Source: Calendula officinalis (Eukaryota; Streptophyta; Magnoliopsida; Asterales; Asteraceae). From it: 64,000 bases of DNA. Below, piece by piece: positions 53,785 through 64,000 of this stretch (position 1 is the first letter of the stretch; each line of letters begins with the position of its first letter). Both the position numbers and the translations under genes were made by a program. The notes below the pieces were generated by a model that was not told the DNA's origin, ran no database searches, and saw nothing but the letters and a program-made list of their open reading frames with translations. The stretch covers positions 33,058,208 to 33,122,207 of the forward strand of contig OY970832.1 of assembly GCA_963853835.1 (NCBI GenBank), read 5' to 3'.

Positions 53785-55838
53785 TCTATACTACTTTAAA
53801 ATGCAGATTGTACATTTCTAAAAGAGGAAGGTCTGAATTTCAACCCTTCCGTTTTTTGGCAATGTCCAAACCCACGTTAAAATTAAAATTTTAAAATTGA
53901 TGCTGCCAAGAATCGAACCCGGGTGGGCAGGTACCCTAGGCAGGAAGCTTACCACCAGGCTTGATGCAACTTGGTGACTATGTTTCGTAACATACCACTA
54001 CTAGCTGTCATTTGCTAACGGAATTTTAAAAGTCATAACTTAAATAAGAGTTAATGTCATTCCTAAAATAAATGCTATAATGTCTTGTATAATTAATATC
54101 GGACCAACTAATATTAGGCAATGTAATTTATTTTTAAAAAGAAACGTTTAAGAAATTTAATTTATACCAAATATAGATGACTTTTTTATTTTAATTAAAA
54201 AATATGCTTAAATTACGGAATTATGTTTATTTTTAAAAAAAACAACAAATTTAAAATCCGTGTATATATGTAGATGGTTATCAAGGTTTCTTTTTCTTTA
54301 ACAAACATACTATCATTCAAACATTCAAACTTCCTGCAGGTATCATCTTTTGATGTTTTTCATAAGTTCCGTATGTACTTATTTTAATAGAAATCAAAAT
54401 CTCCATTACTATGTATCTAACAAATGTTTCTAATGTTAATATTTTTATGCAGGAACCTTTATAATCTGTTTTTAGTGTTTCCGTTTTTTTTTTCTCAATT
54501 TTATTGTTTTTGTAGCATATAACATCAGGTCATTGTTTCAATTCTACGTATATGCGTGTTAGTGTTTATGCAAAAAAAATTTCTAATTGTTAAAAAAATT
54601 ATTGTGATCTTTACTAAAGTATATTTTTATATTGCAACAGCCTAACCATTTGTTATATTAATTATCTTCTCAATTACAGCAGCATATTTTGTTTATGAAA
54701 CAACAGAATATGTTTATATTTTTGATAACATATGCTGTTAATTATCAGTTCAGCAAAAGTAATAACAAAATTCCAATGTAGAGTATTATTCCAAAGCATC
54801 ACTACCTCTATTTTATTAACAACACAAATTGTGTATATGTATTTATAGATTAACGATGTACTGATTTATCTATATGCTACCCCTGTCTCTATTACAAACT
54901 TGTTCCGGGTCTTTGTTTATTTTAAACCATTCCTAAATTATTAACTCAAATTACTACAATGTATATTATAGTTTATTTTGTTTAGGTTTTAATTATTAAA
55001 ATATTAAAGTCAGTTTGTTTATGTTAATTTAAATATTAAAGGGTTATGTACATATGTAATAATGTATATTGACTTTTGAGTATTTACTTTTTAATTAAAG
55101 TCAATTTCTTGAGTTTTTAAGTCAAAATAAAGTTAAAAATTAAAAATTTTAACTATATGTTTTGTGACGATAGTATTTCAATTTATAATCAAAATTTTTA
55201 AAATAGCCAATTTGTTATGCACTAATGGTATTTTTTTACGTTGGCTACAAATACATTCAGAAGTCAATTTGTTGAATTTTATAGTTTGCATTACCAATTT
55301 GTTCTACATAAATTGGCAAGTACTAAGAACAAATTAGAAAACTTTACTCAAATATTAACACATTGCTCTAACCAACTAAACTACTAGCTCACATGTTCGT
55401 TGCTTGATTATAATACGTTTATTAATCTTGTAAACCTTAAAACATTGAAATTATAACCATCACCCACCTTTCGTTAACACCAATATGCACACCGTCTGCA
55501 ACAACCGCCACCATCATCCACCAATTTGACGTCGCAAAAAAAGTCTCAGGGTACTCGTCGCCATATTGTGCGGGTTCCTGCTACAAACCTAAATAAGTTT
55601 TTTTAAGTGTTTGGTTTAACTTATAAGCTTATGCTTATAGGGTTATTAAAAGTGTTTTAAATAAGCCCATTCGGAAGGAATTACTAAGTTTATTAAACCT
55701 TTTTACCCTTCTACCCTCACATTTAACCCTATTTCTTCTCCAAAGATTGTCCTCCATAGCTCACCTCGATCATATTTAGTAATTTTACAATAAGTTTAAA
55801 TAAGCTCATCCAAACATTTTATTTAAAAAAAAAACTTA
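53785..55838 (+). repeat. Helitron 5' segment 3
   Basis: 2054 bp, as segment 2 but with a deletion of about 26 bases near 54973 (the ttgggttgctacactatttaaacatc stretch is missing). Confidence 0.88.
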
Positions 55839-57685
55839 TCTATACTACTTTAAAATGCAGATTGTACATTTCTAAAAGAGGAAGGTCTGAATTTCAACCC
55901 TTCCGTTTTTTGGCAATGTCCAAACCCACGTTAAAATTAAAATTTTAAAATTGATGCTGCCAAGATTCGAACCCGGGTGGGCAGGTACCCTAGGCAGGAA
56001 GCTTACCACCAGGCTTGATGCAACTTGGTGACTATGTTTCGTAACATACCACTACTAGCTGTCATTTGCTAACGGAATTTTAAAAGTCATAACTTAAATA
56101 AGAGTTAATGTCATTCTTAAAATAAATGCTATAATGTCTTGTATAATTAATATCGGACCAACTAATATTAGGCAATGTAATTTATTTTTAAAAAGAAACG
56201 TTTAAGAAATTTAATTTATACCAAATATAGATGACTTTTTTTATTTTAATTAAAAAATATGCTTAAATTACGGAATTATGTTTATTTTTAAAAAAACAAC
56301 AAATTTAAAATCCGTGTATATATGTAGATGGTTATCAAGGTTTCTTTTTCTTTAACAAACATACTATCATTCAAACATTCAAACTTCCTGCAGGTATCAT
56401 CTTTTGATGTTTTTCATAAGTTTCGTATGTACTTATTTTTATAGAAATCAAAATCTCCATTACTATGTATCTAACAAATGTTTCTAATGTTAATATTTTT
56501 ATGCAGGAACCTTTATAATCTGTTTTTAGTGTTTCCGTTTTTTTTCTCAATTTTATTGTTTTTGTAGCATATAACATCAGGTCATTGTTTCAATTCTACG
56601 TATATGCGTGTTAGTGTTTATGCAAAAAAAATTTCTAATTGTTAACAAAATTGTTGTGATCTTTACTAAAGTATATTTTTATATTGCAACAGCCTAACCA
56701 TTTGTTATATTAATTATCTTCTCAATTACAGCAGCATATTTTGTTTATGAAACAACAGAATATGTTTATATTTTTGATAACATATGCTGTTAATTATCAG
56801 TTCAGCAAAAGTAATAACAAAATTCCAATGTAGAGTATTATTCCAAAGCATCACTACCTCTATTTTATTAACAACACAAATTGTGTATATGTATTTATAG
56901 ATTAACGATGTACTGATTTATCTATATGCTACCCCTGTCTCTATTACAAACTTGTTCCGGGTCTTTGTTTATTTTAAACCATTCCTAAATTATTAACTCA
57001 AATTACTACAATGTATATTATAGTTTTTTGGGTTGCTACACTATTTAAACATCTATTTTGTTTAGGTTTTAATTATTAAAATATTAAAGTCAGTTTGTTT
57101 ATGTTAATTTAAATATTAAAGGGTTATGTACATATGTAATAATGTATATTGACTTTTGACTATTTACTTTTTAATTAAAGTCAATTTCTTGAGTTTTTAA
57201 GTCAAAATAAAGTTAAAAATTAAAAATTCTAACTATATGTTTTGTGACGATAGTATTTCAATTTATAATCAAAATTTATAAAATAGCCAATTTGTTATGC
57301 ACTAATGGTATTTTTTTTACGTTGGCTACAAATACATTCAGAAGTCAATTTGTTGAATTTTATAGTTTGCATTACCAATTTGTTCTACATAAATTGGCAA
57401 GTACTAAGAACAAATTAGAAAACTTTACTCAAATATTAACACATTGCTCTAACCAACTAAACTACTAGCTCACATGTTCGTTGCTTGATTATAATACGTT
57501 TATTAATCTTGTAAACCTTAAAACGTTGAAATTATAACCATCACCCACCATTCGTTAACACCACTATGCACACCGTCTGCAACAACCGCCACCATCATCT
57601 ACCAATTTGACCGTCGCAAAAAAAGTCACAGGGTACTCGTCGCCATATTGTGCGGGTTCCTGCCACTAACCTAAATAAGTTTTTT

Positions 57686-57978
57686 TAAGTGTTCTGTTTA
57701 ACTTATAAGCTTATGCTTATAGGGTTATCAAAAGTGTTTTAAATAAGCCCATTTGTAAGGAATTACTAAGCTAATTAAACCTTTTTACCCTTCTACCCTC
57801 ACATTTAACCCTATTTCTTCTCCAAAGATTGTCCTCCATAGCTCACATCGATCATATTTAGTAATGTTACAATAAGTTTAAATAAGCTCATCCAAACATT
57901 TTATTTTAATAAAAAAAACTTATTAACTTAAATAAGCTTATAAGCACAAGCCCCCTTAATAAGTTTTCCCAAACACCC
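57686..57978. mobile_element. hAT-like MITE carried inside the Helitron
   Basis: Left end reads AGTGTTyTGTTTAACTTATAAGC (GTGTTTGG in the other segments). The right end, inverted, reads GGTGTTTGGGAAAACTTATT. AT-rich with inverted ends of the GTGTTTGG type. I could not define an 8-bp target duplication. The Helitron self-insertion site lies inside it. Confidence 0.5.
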
Positions 57979-58055
57979 CGTAAGTTATATTTAAAAGCCT
58001 AAGAATGTCACTGTTATGGTCTGTGATTAAGAAGATAAGGTTGACTCTTAATATA

Positions 58056-58553
58056 CTCGCTTAATGTCAGTGGTATTCCCCCGGATGTTCTCCGGCTCAA
58101 AATTGGGTGCCCGATAACACTTTTACAAAATATCGATCGACCCCAGGGATTATGTAATGGCACGAGACTTATATGCAGAAAGTTTGAGGCAAACCTAATT
58201 GATGTAGAAATAGCCGTTGGCCAGCATGCTGCAAAAAAAAGATTTTCTTGACAAGAATACCTCTATCTCCGTCTGAAGCCAACATGTTTCCTTTCAAGTT
58301 GAAAAGAAAACAGTTTTCCAGTTAGGTTAGGCTTTGTGATGACAATAAACAAAGCCCAAGGACAGACAATTCCAAACATGGGCGTTTATCTGCCGGAATC
58401 GGTGTTCTCGCATGGGCAACTTTAGGTTGCCCTTTCAAGAGGAATTTCACTTAACAATACAAAAGTATTGGTAACTCCAGCAAAAAAAAAAAAATTAATC
58501 TCGACGGAGTTTATACATCAAACGTGGTGTATCGAGAGGTTTTACATGATGAG
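58056..58553 (+). pseudogene. PIF1-type helicase C-terminal remnant (Helitron RepHel)
   Basis: Read across several frames, the sequence gives the last part of the Helitron RepHel helicase: a LKIGCPI region, LCNGTRLI, IPLSPSE, then GFVMTINKAQGQTIPN (helicase motif V/VI region), VYLPESVFSHGQL and VALSRG. Frame breaks occur in the A run at about 58232-58240 and at TTTTCC near 58314. The conserved Tyr in QLYVALSRG is a TAG stop (58423-58425). It cannot make a working helicase; the protein would normally unwind DNA during rolling-circle transposition. The same remnant is in all five 3' segments. Confidence 0.85.
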
Positions 58554-58708
58554 TAACACGCATAAACAGACATTTTCTTCCCTGTATGTTATACTTAATT
58601 AGGTTTATCGTGTTACGTCTATTTTATACACAGTTTTCATGCGTATTGTATTCGTTATATAAATATGTAACCAATGGACTTTTAATCGCCAGAAATATAT
58701 AGTTCGCA

Positions 58709-58738
58709 GCCCGCCGCATCGCGCGGGTTTTAACCTAG
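58709..58738 (+). terminator. Helitron 3' end hairpin and CTAG
   Basis: A stem CCCGC/GCGGG with an 8-base loop, then TTTTAACCTAG. This is the signal that ends rolling-circle transfer in Helitrons. The other 3' ends carry one-base stem variants: GCGAG in segments 2 and 4, CCTGC with GTGGG in segment 5. Confidence 0.85.
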
Positions 58739-59547
58739 TTAACTTAAATAAGCTTATAAGCACAAGCCCCCTTAATATGTTTTCCCAAACACCCCGTAAG
58801 TTATATTTAAAACCCTAAGAATGTCATTGTTATGGTCTGTGATTAAAAAGATAAGGTTGACTCTTAATATACTCGCTTAATGTCAGTGGTATTCCCCCAG
58901 ATGTTCTCCCGCTCAAAATTGGGTGCCCGATAATACTTTTACGAAATATCGATCGAACCCAGGGATTATGTAATGGCACGAGACTTATATGCAGAAAGTT
59001 TGAGCCAAACCTAATTGATGTAGAAATAACCGTTGGTCAGCATGCTGGAAAAAAAGATTTTCTTGACAAGAATACCTCTATCTCCGTCTGAAGCCAACAT
59101 GTTTCCTTTCAAGTTGAAAAGAAAACAGTTTTCCAGTTAGGTTAGGCTTTGCGATGAGAATCAACAAAGCCCAAGGACAGACAATTCCAAACGTGGGCGT
59201 TTATCTGCCGGAATCGGTGTTCTCGCATGGGCAACTTTAGGTTGCCCTTTCAAGAGGAATTTCACTTGACAATACAAAAGTATTGGTAACTCCAGCAAAA
59301 ACAATTAATCTCGACGGAGTTTATACATCAAACGTGGTGTATCGAGAGGTTTTACATGATGAGTAACACGCATAAACAGACATTTCTTCCCTGTATTTTA
59401 TACTTAATTAGGTTTATCGTGTTACATCTATTTTATACACAGTTTTCATGCGTATTGTATTCGTTATATAAATATGTAACCAATGGACTTTTAATCGCCA
59501 GAAATATATAGTTCGCAGCCCGCCGCATCGCGCGAGTTTTAACCTAG
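58739..59547 (+). repeat. Helitron 3' segment 2
   Basis: 809 bp from the A^T site to CTAG. Contains the helicase remnant (about 58870-59370), including the TAG in VALSRG. Confidence 0.87.
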
Positions 59548-60363
59548 TTAACTTAAATAAGCTTATAAGCACAAGCCCCCTTAATAAGTTATCCCAAACA
59601 CCCCGTAAGTTATATTTAAAAGCCTAAGAATGTCACTGTTGTGGTCTGTGATTAAGAAGATAAGGTTGACTCTTAATATACTCGCTTAATGTCAGTGGTA
59701 TTCCCTCGGATGTTCTTCGGCTCAAAATTGGGTGCCCGATAATACTTTTACGAAATATTGATCGAACCCAGGGATTATGTAATGGCACGAGACTTATATG
59801 CAGAAAGTTTGAGGCAAACCTAATTGATGTAGAAATAGCCGTTGGCCAGCATGCTGCAAAAAAAAGATTTTCTTGACAAGAATACCTCTATCTCCGTCTG
59901 AAGCCAACATGTTTCCTTTCAAGTTGAAAAGAAAACAGTTTTCCAGTTAGGTTAGGCTTTGTGATGACAATAAACAAAGCCCAAGGACAGACAATTCCAA
60001 ACATGGGCGTTTATCTGCCGGAATCGGTGTTCTCGCATGGGCAACTTTAGGTTGCCCTTTCAAGAGGAATTTCACTTAACAATACAAAAGTATTGGTAAC
60101 TCCAGCAAAAAAAAAAAAATTAATCTCGACGGAGTTTATACATCAAACGTGGTGTATCGAGAGGTTTTACATGATGAGTAACACGCATAAACAGACATTT
60201 TCTTCCCTGTATGTTATACTTAATTAGGTTTATCGTGTTACGTCTATTTTATACACAGTTTTCATGCGTATTGTATTCGTTATATAAATATGTAACCAAT
60301 GGACTTTTAATCGCCAGAAATATATAGTTCGCAGCCCGCCGCATCGCGCGGGTTTTAACCTAG
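59548..60363 (+). repeat. Helitron 3' segment 3
   Basis: 816 bp. Its first part matches segment 5 and its second part is identical to segment 1, showing that the break of a later 1625-bp duplication lies within it. Contains the helicase remnant. Confidence 0.87.
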
Positions 60364-61172
60364 TTAACTTAAATAAGCTTATAAGCACAAGCCCCCTTAA
60401 TATGTTTTCCCAAACACCCCGTAAGTTATATTTAAAACCCTAAGAATGTCATTGTTATGGTCTGTGATTAAAAAGATAAGGTTGACTCTTAATATACTCG
60501 CTTAATGTCAGTGGTATTCCCCCAGATGTTCTCCCGCTCAAAATTGGGTGCCCGATAATACTTTTACGAAATATCGATCGAACCCAGGGATTATGTAATG
60601 GCACGAGACTTATATGCAGAAAGTTTGAGCCAAACCTAATTGATGTAGAAATAACCGTTGGTCAGCATGCTGGAAAAAAAGATTTTCTTGACAAGAATAC
60701 CTCTATCTCCGTCTGAAGCCAACATGTTTCCTTTCAAGTTGAAAAGAAAACAGTTTTCCAGTTAGGTTAGGCTTTGCGATGAGAATCAACAAAGCCCAAG
60801 GACAGACAATTCCAAACGTGGGCGTTTATCTGCCGGAATCGGTGTTCTCGCATGGGCAACTTTAGGTTGCCCTTTCAAGAGGAATTTCACTTGACAATAC
60901 AAAAGTATTGGTAACTCCAGCAAAAACAATTAATCTCGACGGAGTTTATACATCAAACGTGGTGTATCGAGAGGTTTTACATGATGAGTAACACGCATAA
61001 ACAGACATTTCTTCCCTGTATTTTATACTTAATTAGGTTTATCGTGTTACATCTATTTTATACACAGTTTTCATGCGTATTGTATTCGTTATATAAATAT
61101 GTAACCAATGGACTTTTAATCGCCAGAAATATATAGTTCGCAGCCCGCCGCATCGCGCGAGTTTTAACCTAG
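60364..61172 (+). repeat. Helitron 3' segment 4
   Basis: 809 bp and, where I compared it, identical to segment 2. Offset is 1625 bases. Contains the helicase remnant. Confidence 0.87.
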
Positions 61173-61984
61173 TTAACTTAAATAAGCTTATAAGCACAAG
61201 CCCCCTTAATAAGTTATCCCAAACACCCCGTAAGTTATATTTAAAAGCCTAAGAATGTCACTGTTGTGGTCTGTGATTAAGAAGATAAGGTTGACTCTTA
61301 ATATACTCGCTTAATGTCAGTGGTATTCCCTCGGATGTTCTTCGGCTCAAAATTGGGTGCCCGATAATACTTTTACGAAATATTGATCGAACCCAGGGAT
61401 TATGTAATGGCACGAGACTTATATGCAGAAAGTTTGAGCCAAACCTAATTGATGTAGAAATAACCGTTGGCCAGCATGCTGGAAAAAAAAAGATTTTCTT
61501 GACAAGAATACCTCTATCTCCGTCTGAAGCCAACATGTTTCCTTTCAAGTTGAAAAGAAAACAGTTTTCCAGTTAGGTTAGGCTTTGCGATGACAATCAA
61601 CAAAGCCCAAGGACAGACAATTCCAAACGTGGGCGTTTATCTGCCGGAATCGGTGTTCTCACATGGGCAACTTTAGGTTGCCCTTTCAAGAGGAATTTCA
61701 CTTGACAATACAAAAGTATTGGTAACTCTAGCAAAAAAAAATTAATCTCGACGGAGTTTATACATCAAACGTGGTGTATCGAGAGGTTTTACATGATGAG
61801 TAACACGCATAAACAGACATTTCTTCCATGTATTTTATACTTAATTAGGTTTATCGTGTTACATCTATTTTATACACAGTTTTCATGCGTATTGTATTCG
61901 TTATATAAATATGTAACCAATGGACTTTTAATCGCCAGAAATATATAGTTCGCAGCCTGCCGCATCGCGTGGGTTTTAACCTAG
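61173..61984 (+). repeat. Helitron 3' segment 5 (outermost end)
   Basis: 812 bp. The terminal hairpin is weakened by two C/G-to-T changes. It ends at CTAG and is followed by T of the outer target. Contains the helicase remnant with the same TAG. The minus-strand frame at 61258-61548 is antisense to it. Confidence 0.87.
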
Positions 61985-62208
61985 TTCTCTTAGTAATCAA
62001 TATCACTCGCGACGTTTTTAATAAACTAAGTAACTCATAATAAGTACTAGAGGCATAAGGTCGTGGTGATGCGCTCCTCCTCGATTTGGATTTAGACTCA
62101 TTTTAAAAACTCATTTTGAAATCTCATGCTTCGACTTGAGTCTGGGATCCGCCCCTTGTGAACCCAATTCTCTCAAGCCAGAGCTCTGATACCAACTTGT
62201 AACATCTA
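61985..62208 (-). repeat. leader and first bases of a Gypsy LTR
   Basis: The minus strand has TGGTATCAGAGC at 62183-62194, three bases inside TGTAACATC (62198). This is a primer-binding site next to the inner end of a minus-oriented LTR. Only 11 bases of the LTR are visible before the next Helitron. The leader continues to the left of the Helitron array (49582-49622). Confidence 0.7.
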
Positions 62209-63189
62209 TCTATAATACTAATAAAACAAGGTTTTAAGGTGCCACATGGCACCTTAATTGAGTGCCATTTGCCACGTGGCAGCCTTCTATTTGCTAGCTT
62301 TAATATTTTCCCGCTCCTTCAAAGCTTAGATTTTAACCAGGTCTAAATTCGGATGCATTAATAACTGATTTGATGAATTAATTGTTTTATCCGCCTTCCT
62401 TAAATAAGATATTAACCGGTGAATCTTTGTAACAAACTTCCGATTTTCTGCTTAAGATATCCTTCACAATGATTAAATATGAATTTTGCAGCGTGAATTA
62501 TGCATATTTACATAAACCTCAATACAGAGTAATAGCAAATATCCATGAACCTAATTTGAATTTAGAAACCCTAATTCCAATGCTGGATCATCTTTTATCG
62601 TACCCGTTCTTTTCATCGCCTACTGATTTTCATAACTAAATCTGTAACTTTCTAATAATTGTAAGAAGATATAAACCCTAATTTCTCTATATCTTTCTCA
62701 AGTTGTAGGTAATTATTTGTGGTTATCCTATACTGTAGATCCAAATTCATGATGATTTGATCCAGATCTGAGTTTTTGATTAAAAAAGTTGATGTTCGTC
62801 ACTGTGAAATTAAATCGAAAAATTTTCAATTCAAATCAATGATTTGATTGAAGATTAGTGTTTCTCCATTGATTCTAAGCACAATATAATCAAATTTCAA
62901 TCCAATCCATCAAGTATTGCTCTCAATTTGAAGATTTTTGTGAAAAATATGAAAACTCAAAATTTTACCAAAAAATCCAAAATCGAAGCCTGATTTGATC
63001 CGTTTTGAGCTGTTTGATTGTATCAAATTGTTAGAAAAGTGATTTCTAACATTTTGTGATTTGAATCATTGAATTTGGTTAACAATTGAAGCAACTAGGA
63101 TCAATTTTATGAGTTTTTGGAAGTAACGATATCTCTTCGTCAATGATGAACTTATAAAGTGAGTTCGGCTTCTTTTCTTATTCGGCCAA

Positions 63190-63380
63190 AAAGACTTTGG
63201 CCCGAACATATTAGTGTTCGCCTTTCAATGTTCGGCCCACTATGTTCGGCCCAATATCTTCGGCCCACTATGTTCGGCCCAAACATCCTCTTGACTGCTT
63301 GACTGTTCGGCTCATAGGGTCTTTACTGTTCGGCTGATAGGGTATCAACTGTTATTGCCAAATCAACTGTTCGGCCCAAT
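63190..63380. repeat. TTCGGCCCA minisatellite
   Basis: Repeats of about 14 bases (cactatgttcggcc, with variants atcttcggccc and ctgttcggc) run across this part of the second Helitron. Confidence 0.8.
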
Positions 63381-63602
63381 ATCACACAACCCAAATCCAT
63401 ATCATATATGTTTTTCAGCCCAATCTCAATCTCGATCCACATTCAATACATATAGACTCAACATTAAACAAATTAACTGCTCAAACAACTTTTCAAATTA
63501 ACTTTTCAAATTAAACACATTAGATACATATACACATATTTTTTCATAAATCAATTTTTTTTAAAACAATTTTTTTTTAAACAATTTTTCTTTTTCCATT
63601 TC

Positions 63603-63650
63603 AATCTCAATACATCTCGACTCAATACATCTCGACTCAATACATCTCGT
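63603..63650. repeat. short tandem repeat (tacatctcgactcaa)
   Basis: Three near-perfect 15-base copies. The sequence to the window end is AT-rich, with poly-T and further aactttt words, and nothing else recognisable. Confidence 0.8.
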
Positions 63651-64000
63651 ATACTTATCAACCCAAACTCGAGAACTTTTAATTTTTTTTTAAAAGAAAA
63701 ACCCGAGAACTTTTACATTTTTTTTACCCGAACCTGATAAGTTCTCGAATTTTTACTAAGTTCTAAATTTTAAAATTTTTAAACACTTTTCATTTTTACA
63801 TTTTTTTAAGGGTCTTAAAAGAAAATTTTCACATTTTAACACACGAGAACTTTTACCCAAATCTGAAAAACTTTTACACTTCTCGGCTCAAACTTTTACA
63901 TTTTTAAAACACGAATTTGTCTACATATCAACCCAAGAATTCAATCAATCCTAATAATCACAAACATGGAAAAACCTACACCGGTTATAAGTGATGATTT

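Larger units (their letters stand above)
55839..58738 (+). mobile_element. innermost Helitron, complete from end to end
   Basis: A continuous 2.9 kb Helitron: 5' end TCTATACTAC at 55839, uninterrupted target site at 57922/57923, and 3' hairpin and CTAG at 58738. It is non-autonomous: only a decayed C-terminal helicase fragment (about 58056-58553) is present and no Rep domain is visible. The hAT-like MITE at about 57686-57978 is whole only here. Confidence 0.88.
49623..61984 (+). mobile_element. nested Helitron array (4 five-prime, 5 three-prime segments)
   Basis: Four segments start with TCTATACTACTTTAAAAT (49623, 51704, 53785, 55839) and five segments end with a GC hairpin plus TTTTAACCTAG (58738, 59547, 60363, 61172, 61984). 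These are canonical Helitron ends (5' TC, 3' hairpin and CTAG before T). The segments abut exactly. The outer ends lie between A (49622) and T (61985), as expected for Helitron insertion at A^T without target duplication. Internal 5' starts are all preceded by AACTTA, and internal 3' ends are all followed by TTAACTTAAATAAG. The uninterrupted join AACTTA-TTAACTTAAATAAG is at 57917-57936. Confidence 0.9.
62209..64000 (+). mobile_element. second Helitron, 5' end, runs out of window
   Basis: Starts TCTATAATACTAATAAAAC after an A, inside the LTR that begins at 62198. This is a typical Helitron 5' terminus of another family than the array. No hairpin plus CTRR end is seen up to 64000. The sequence to 63150 is AT-rich and may be a 5' leader; no coding frame longer than about 60 codons is evident. 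A promoter-like or captured gene part cannot be told from this. Confidence 0.6.

Noticed and set aside
49623..57922. Ordinary satellite DNA made of 2.08-kb units
   Set aside because: Each unit begins with a Helitron 5' terminus and ends at the same internal A^T site, and matching 3' units follow; the Helitron explanation covers every junction.
61258..61548. Minus-strand 96-residue open frame
   Set aside because: It is antisense to the helicase remnant of Helitron 3' segment 5 and shows no independent family.

Overview
The window is plant intergenic heterochromatin built almost entirely from nested transposable elements. I find no host gene that I can support. The element types (a Sirevirus-type Copia with a long post-pol reading frame, chromodomain-type Gypsy elements with 2-2.8 kb LTRs beginning TGTAACAC or TGTCACAC, PIF1-helicase Helitrons, Stowaway and palindromic MITEs) point to a eudicot. 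The style of the repeats suggests Asteraceae, but that is only an impression.

Layout from left to right. (1) 1-2289 is Gypsy LTR debris with a Stowaway-like MITE at 1131-1393. (2) 2290-17513 is a solo LTR (TSD caaaa) split by a 12.4 kb Sirevirus-type Copia at 4027-16467 (TSD aagtt, plus strand). That element carries gag, an intact pol, and a third coding region that is broken into three reading frames and preceded by its own TATA box. (3) 17833-37375 is a tandem LTR-internal-LTR-internal array of a minus-strand Copia derivative that has lost pol. Its first LTR is split by a decayed Gypsy element at 18282-29992 (TSD cttag), whose leader holds another solo LTR at 25048-27796 (TSD catac). (4) 37376-49622 is AT-rich DNA with long TA tracts and palindromic MITEs. 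One MITE is split by a young, nearly coding Gypsy element at 38809-48547 (TSD cataa, minus strand). (5) 49623-61984 is an array of four Helitron 5' segments (about 2.08 kb each) followed by five 3' segments (about 0.81 kb each). (6) 61985-64000 is the leader and first bases of another Gypsy LTR, interrupted by the 5' end of a second Helitron that runs out of the window.

The most striking structure is the Helitron array. Its junctions read exactly as repeated self-insertion of one Helitron into the same A^T site inside itself, with the uninterrupted site still visible in the innermost copy at 57922/57923. Other points of interest are the apparent internal promoter of the Sirevirus third ORF, the gag stop codon lying inside a branch-site/3' splice-site-like sequence, and family-specific perfect palindromes in most of the LTRs. 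Nothing here looks like a cooperating set of host genes. The coding parts are retroelement Gag, protease, integrase, RT/RNase H and Helitron helicase remnants.
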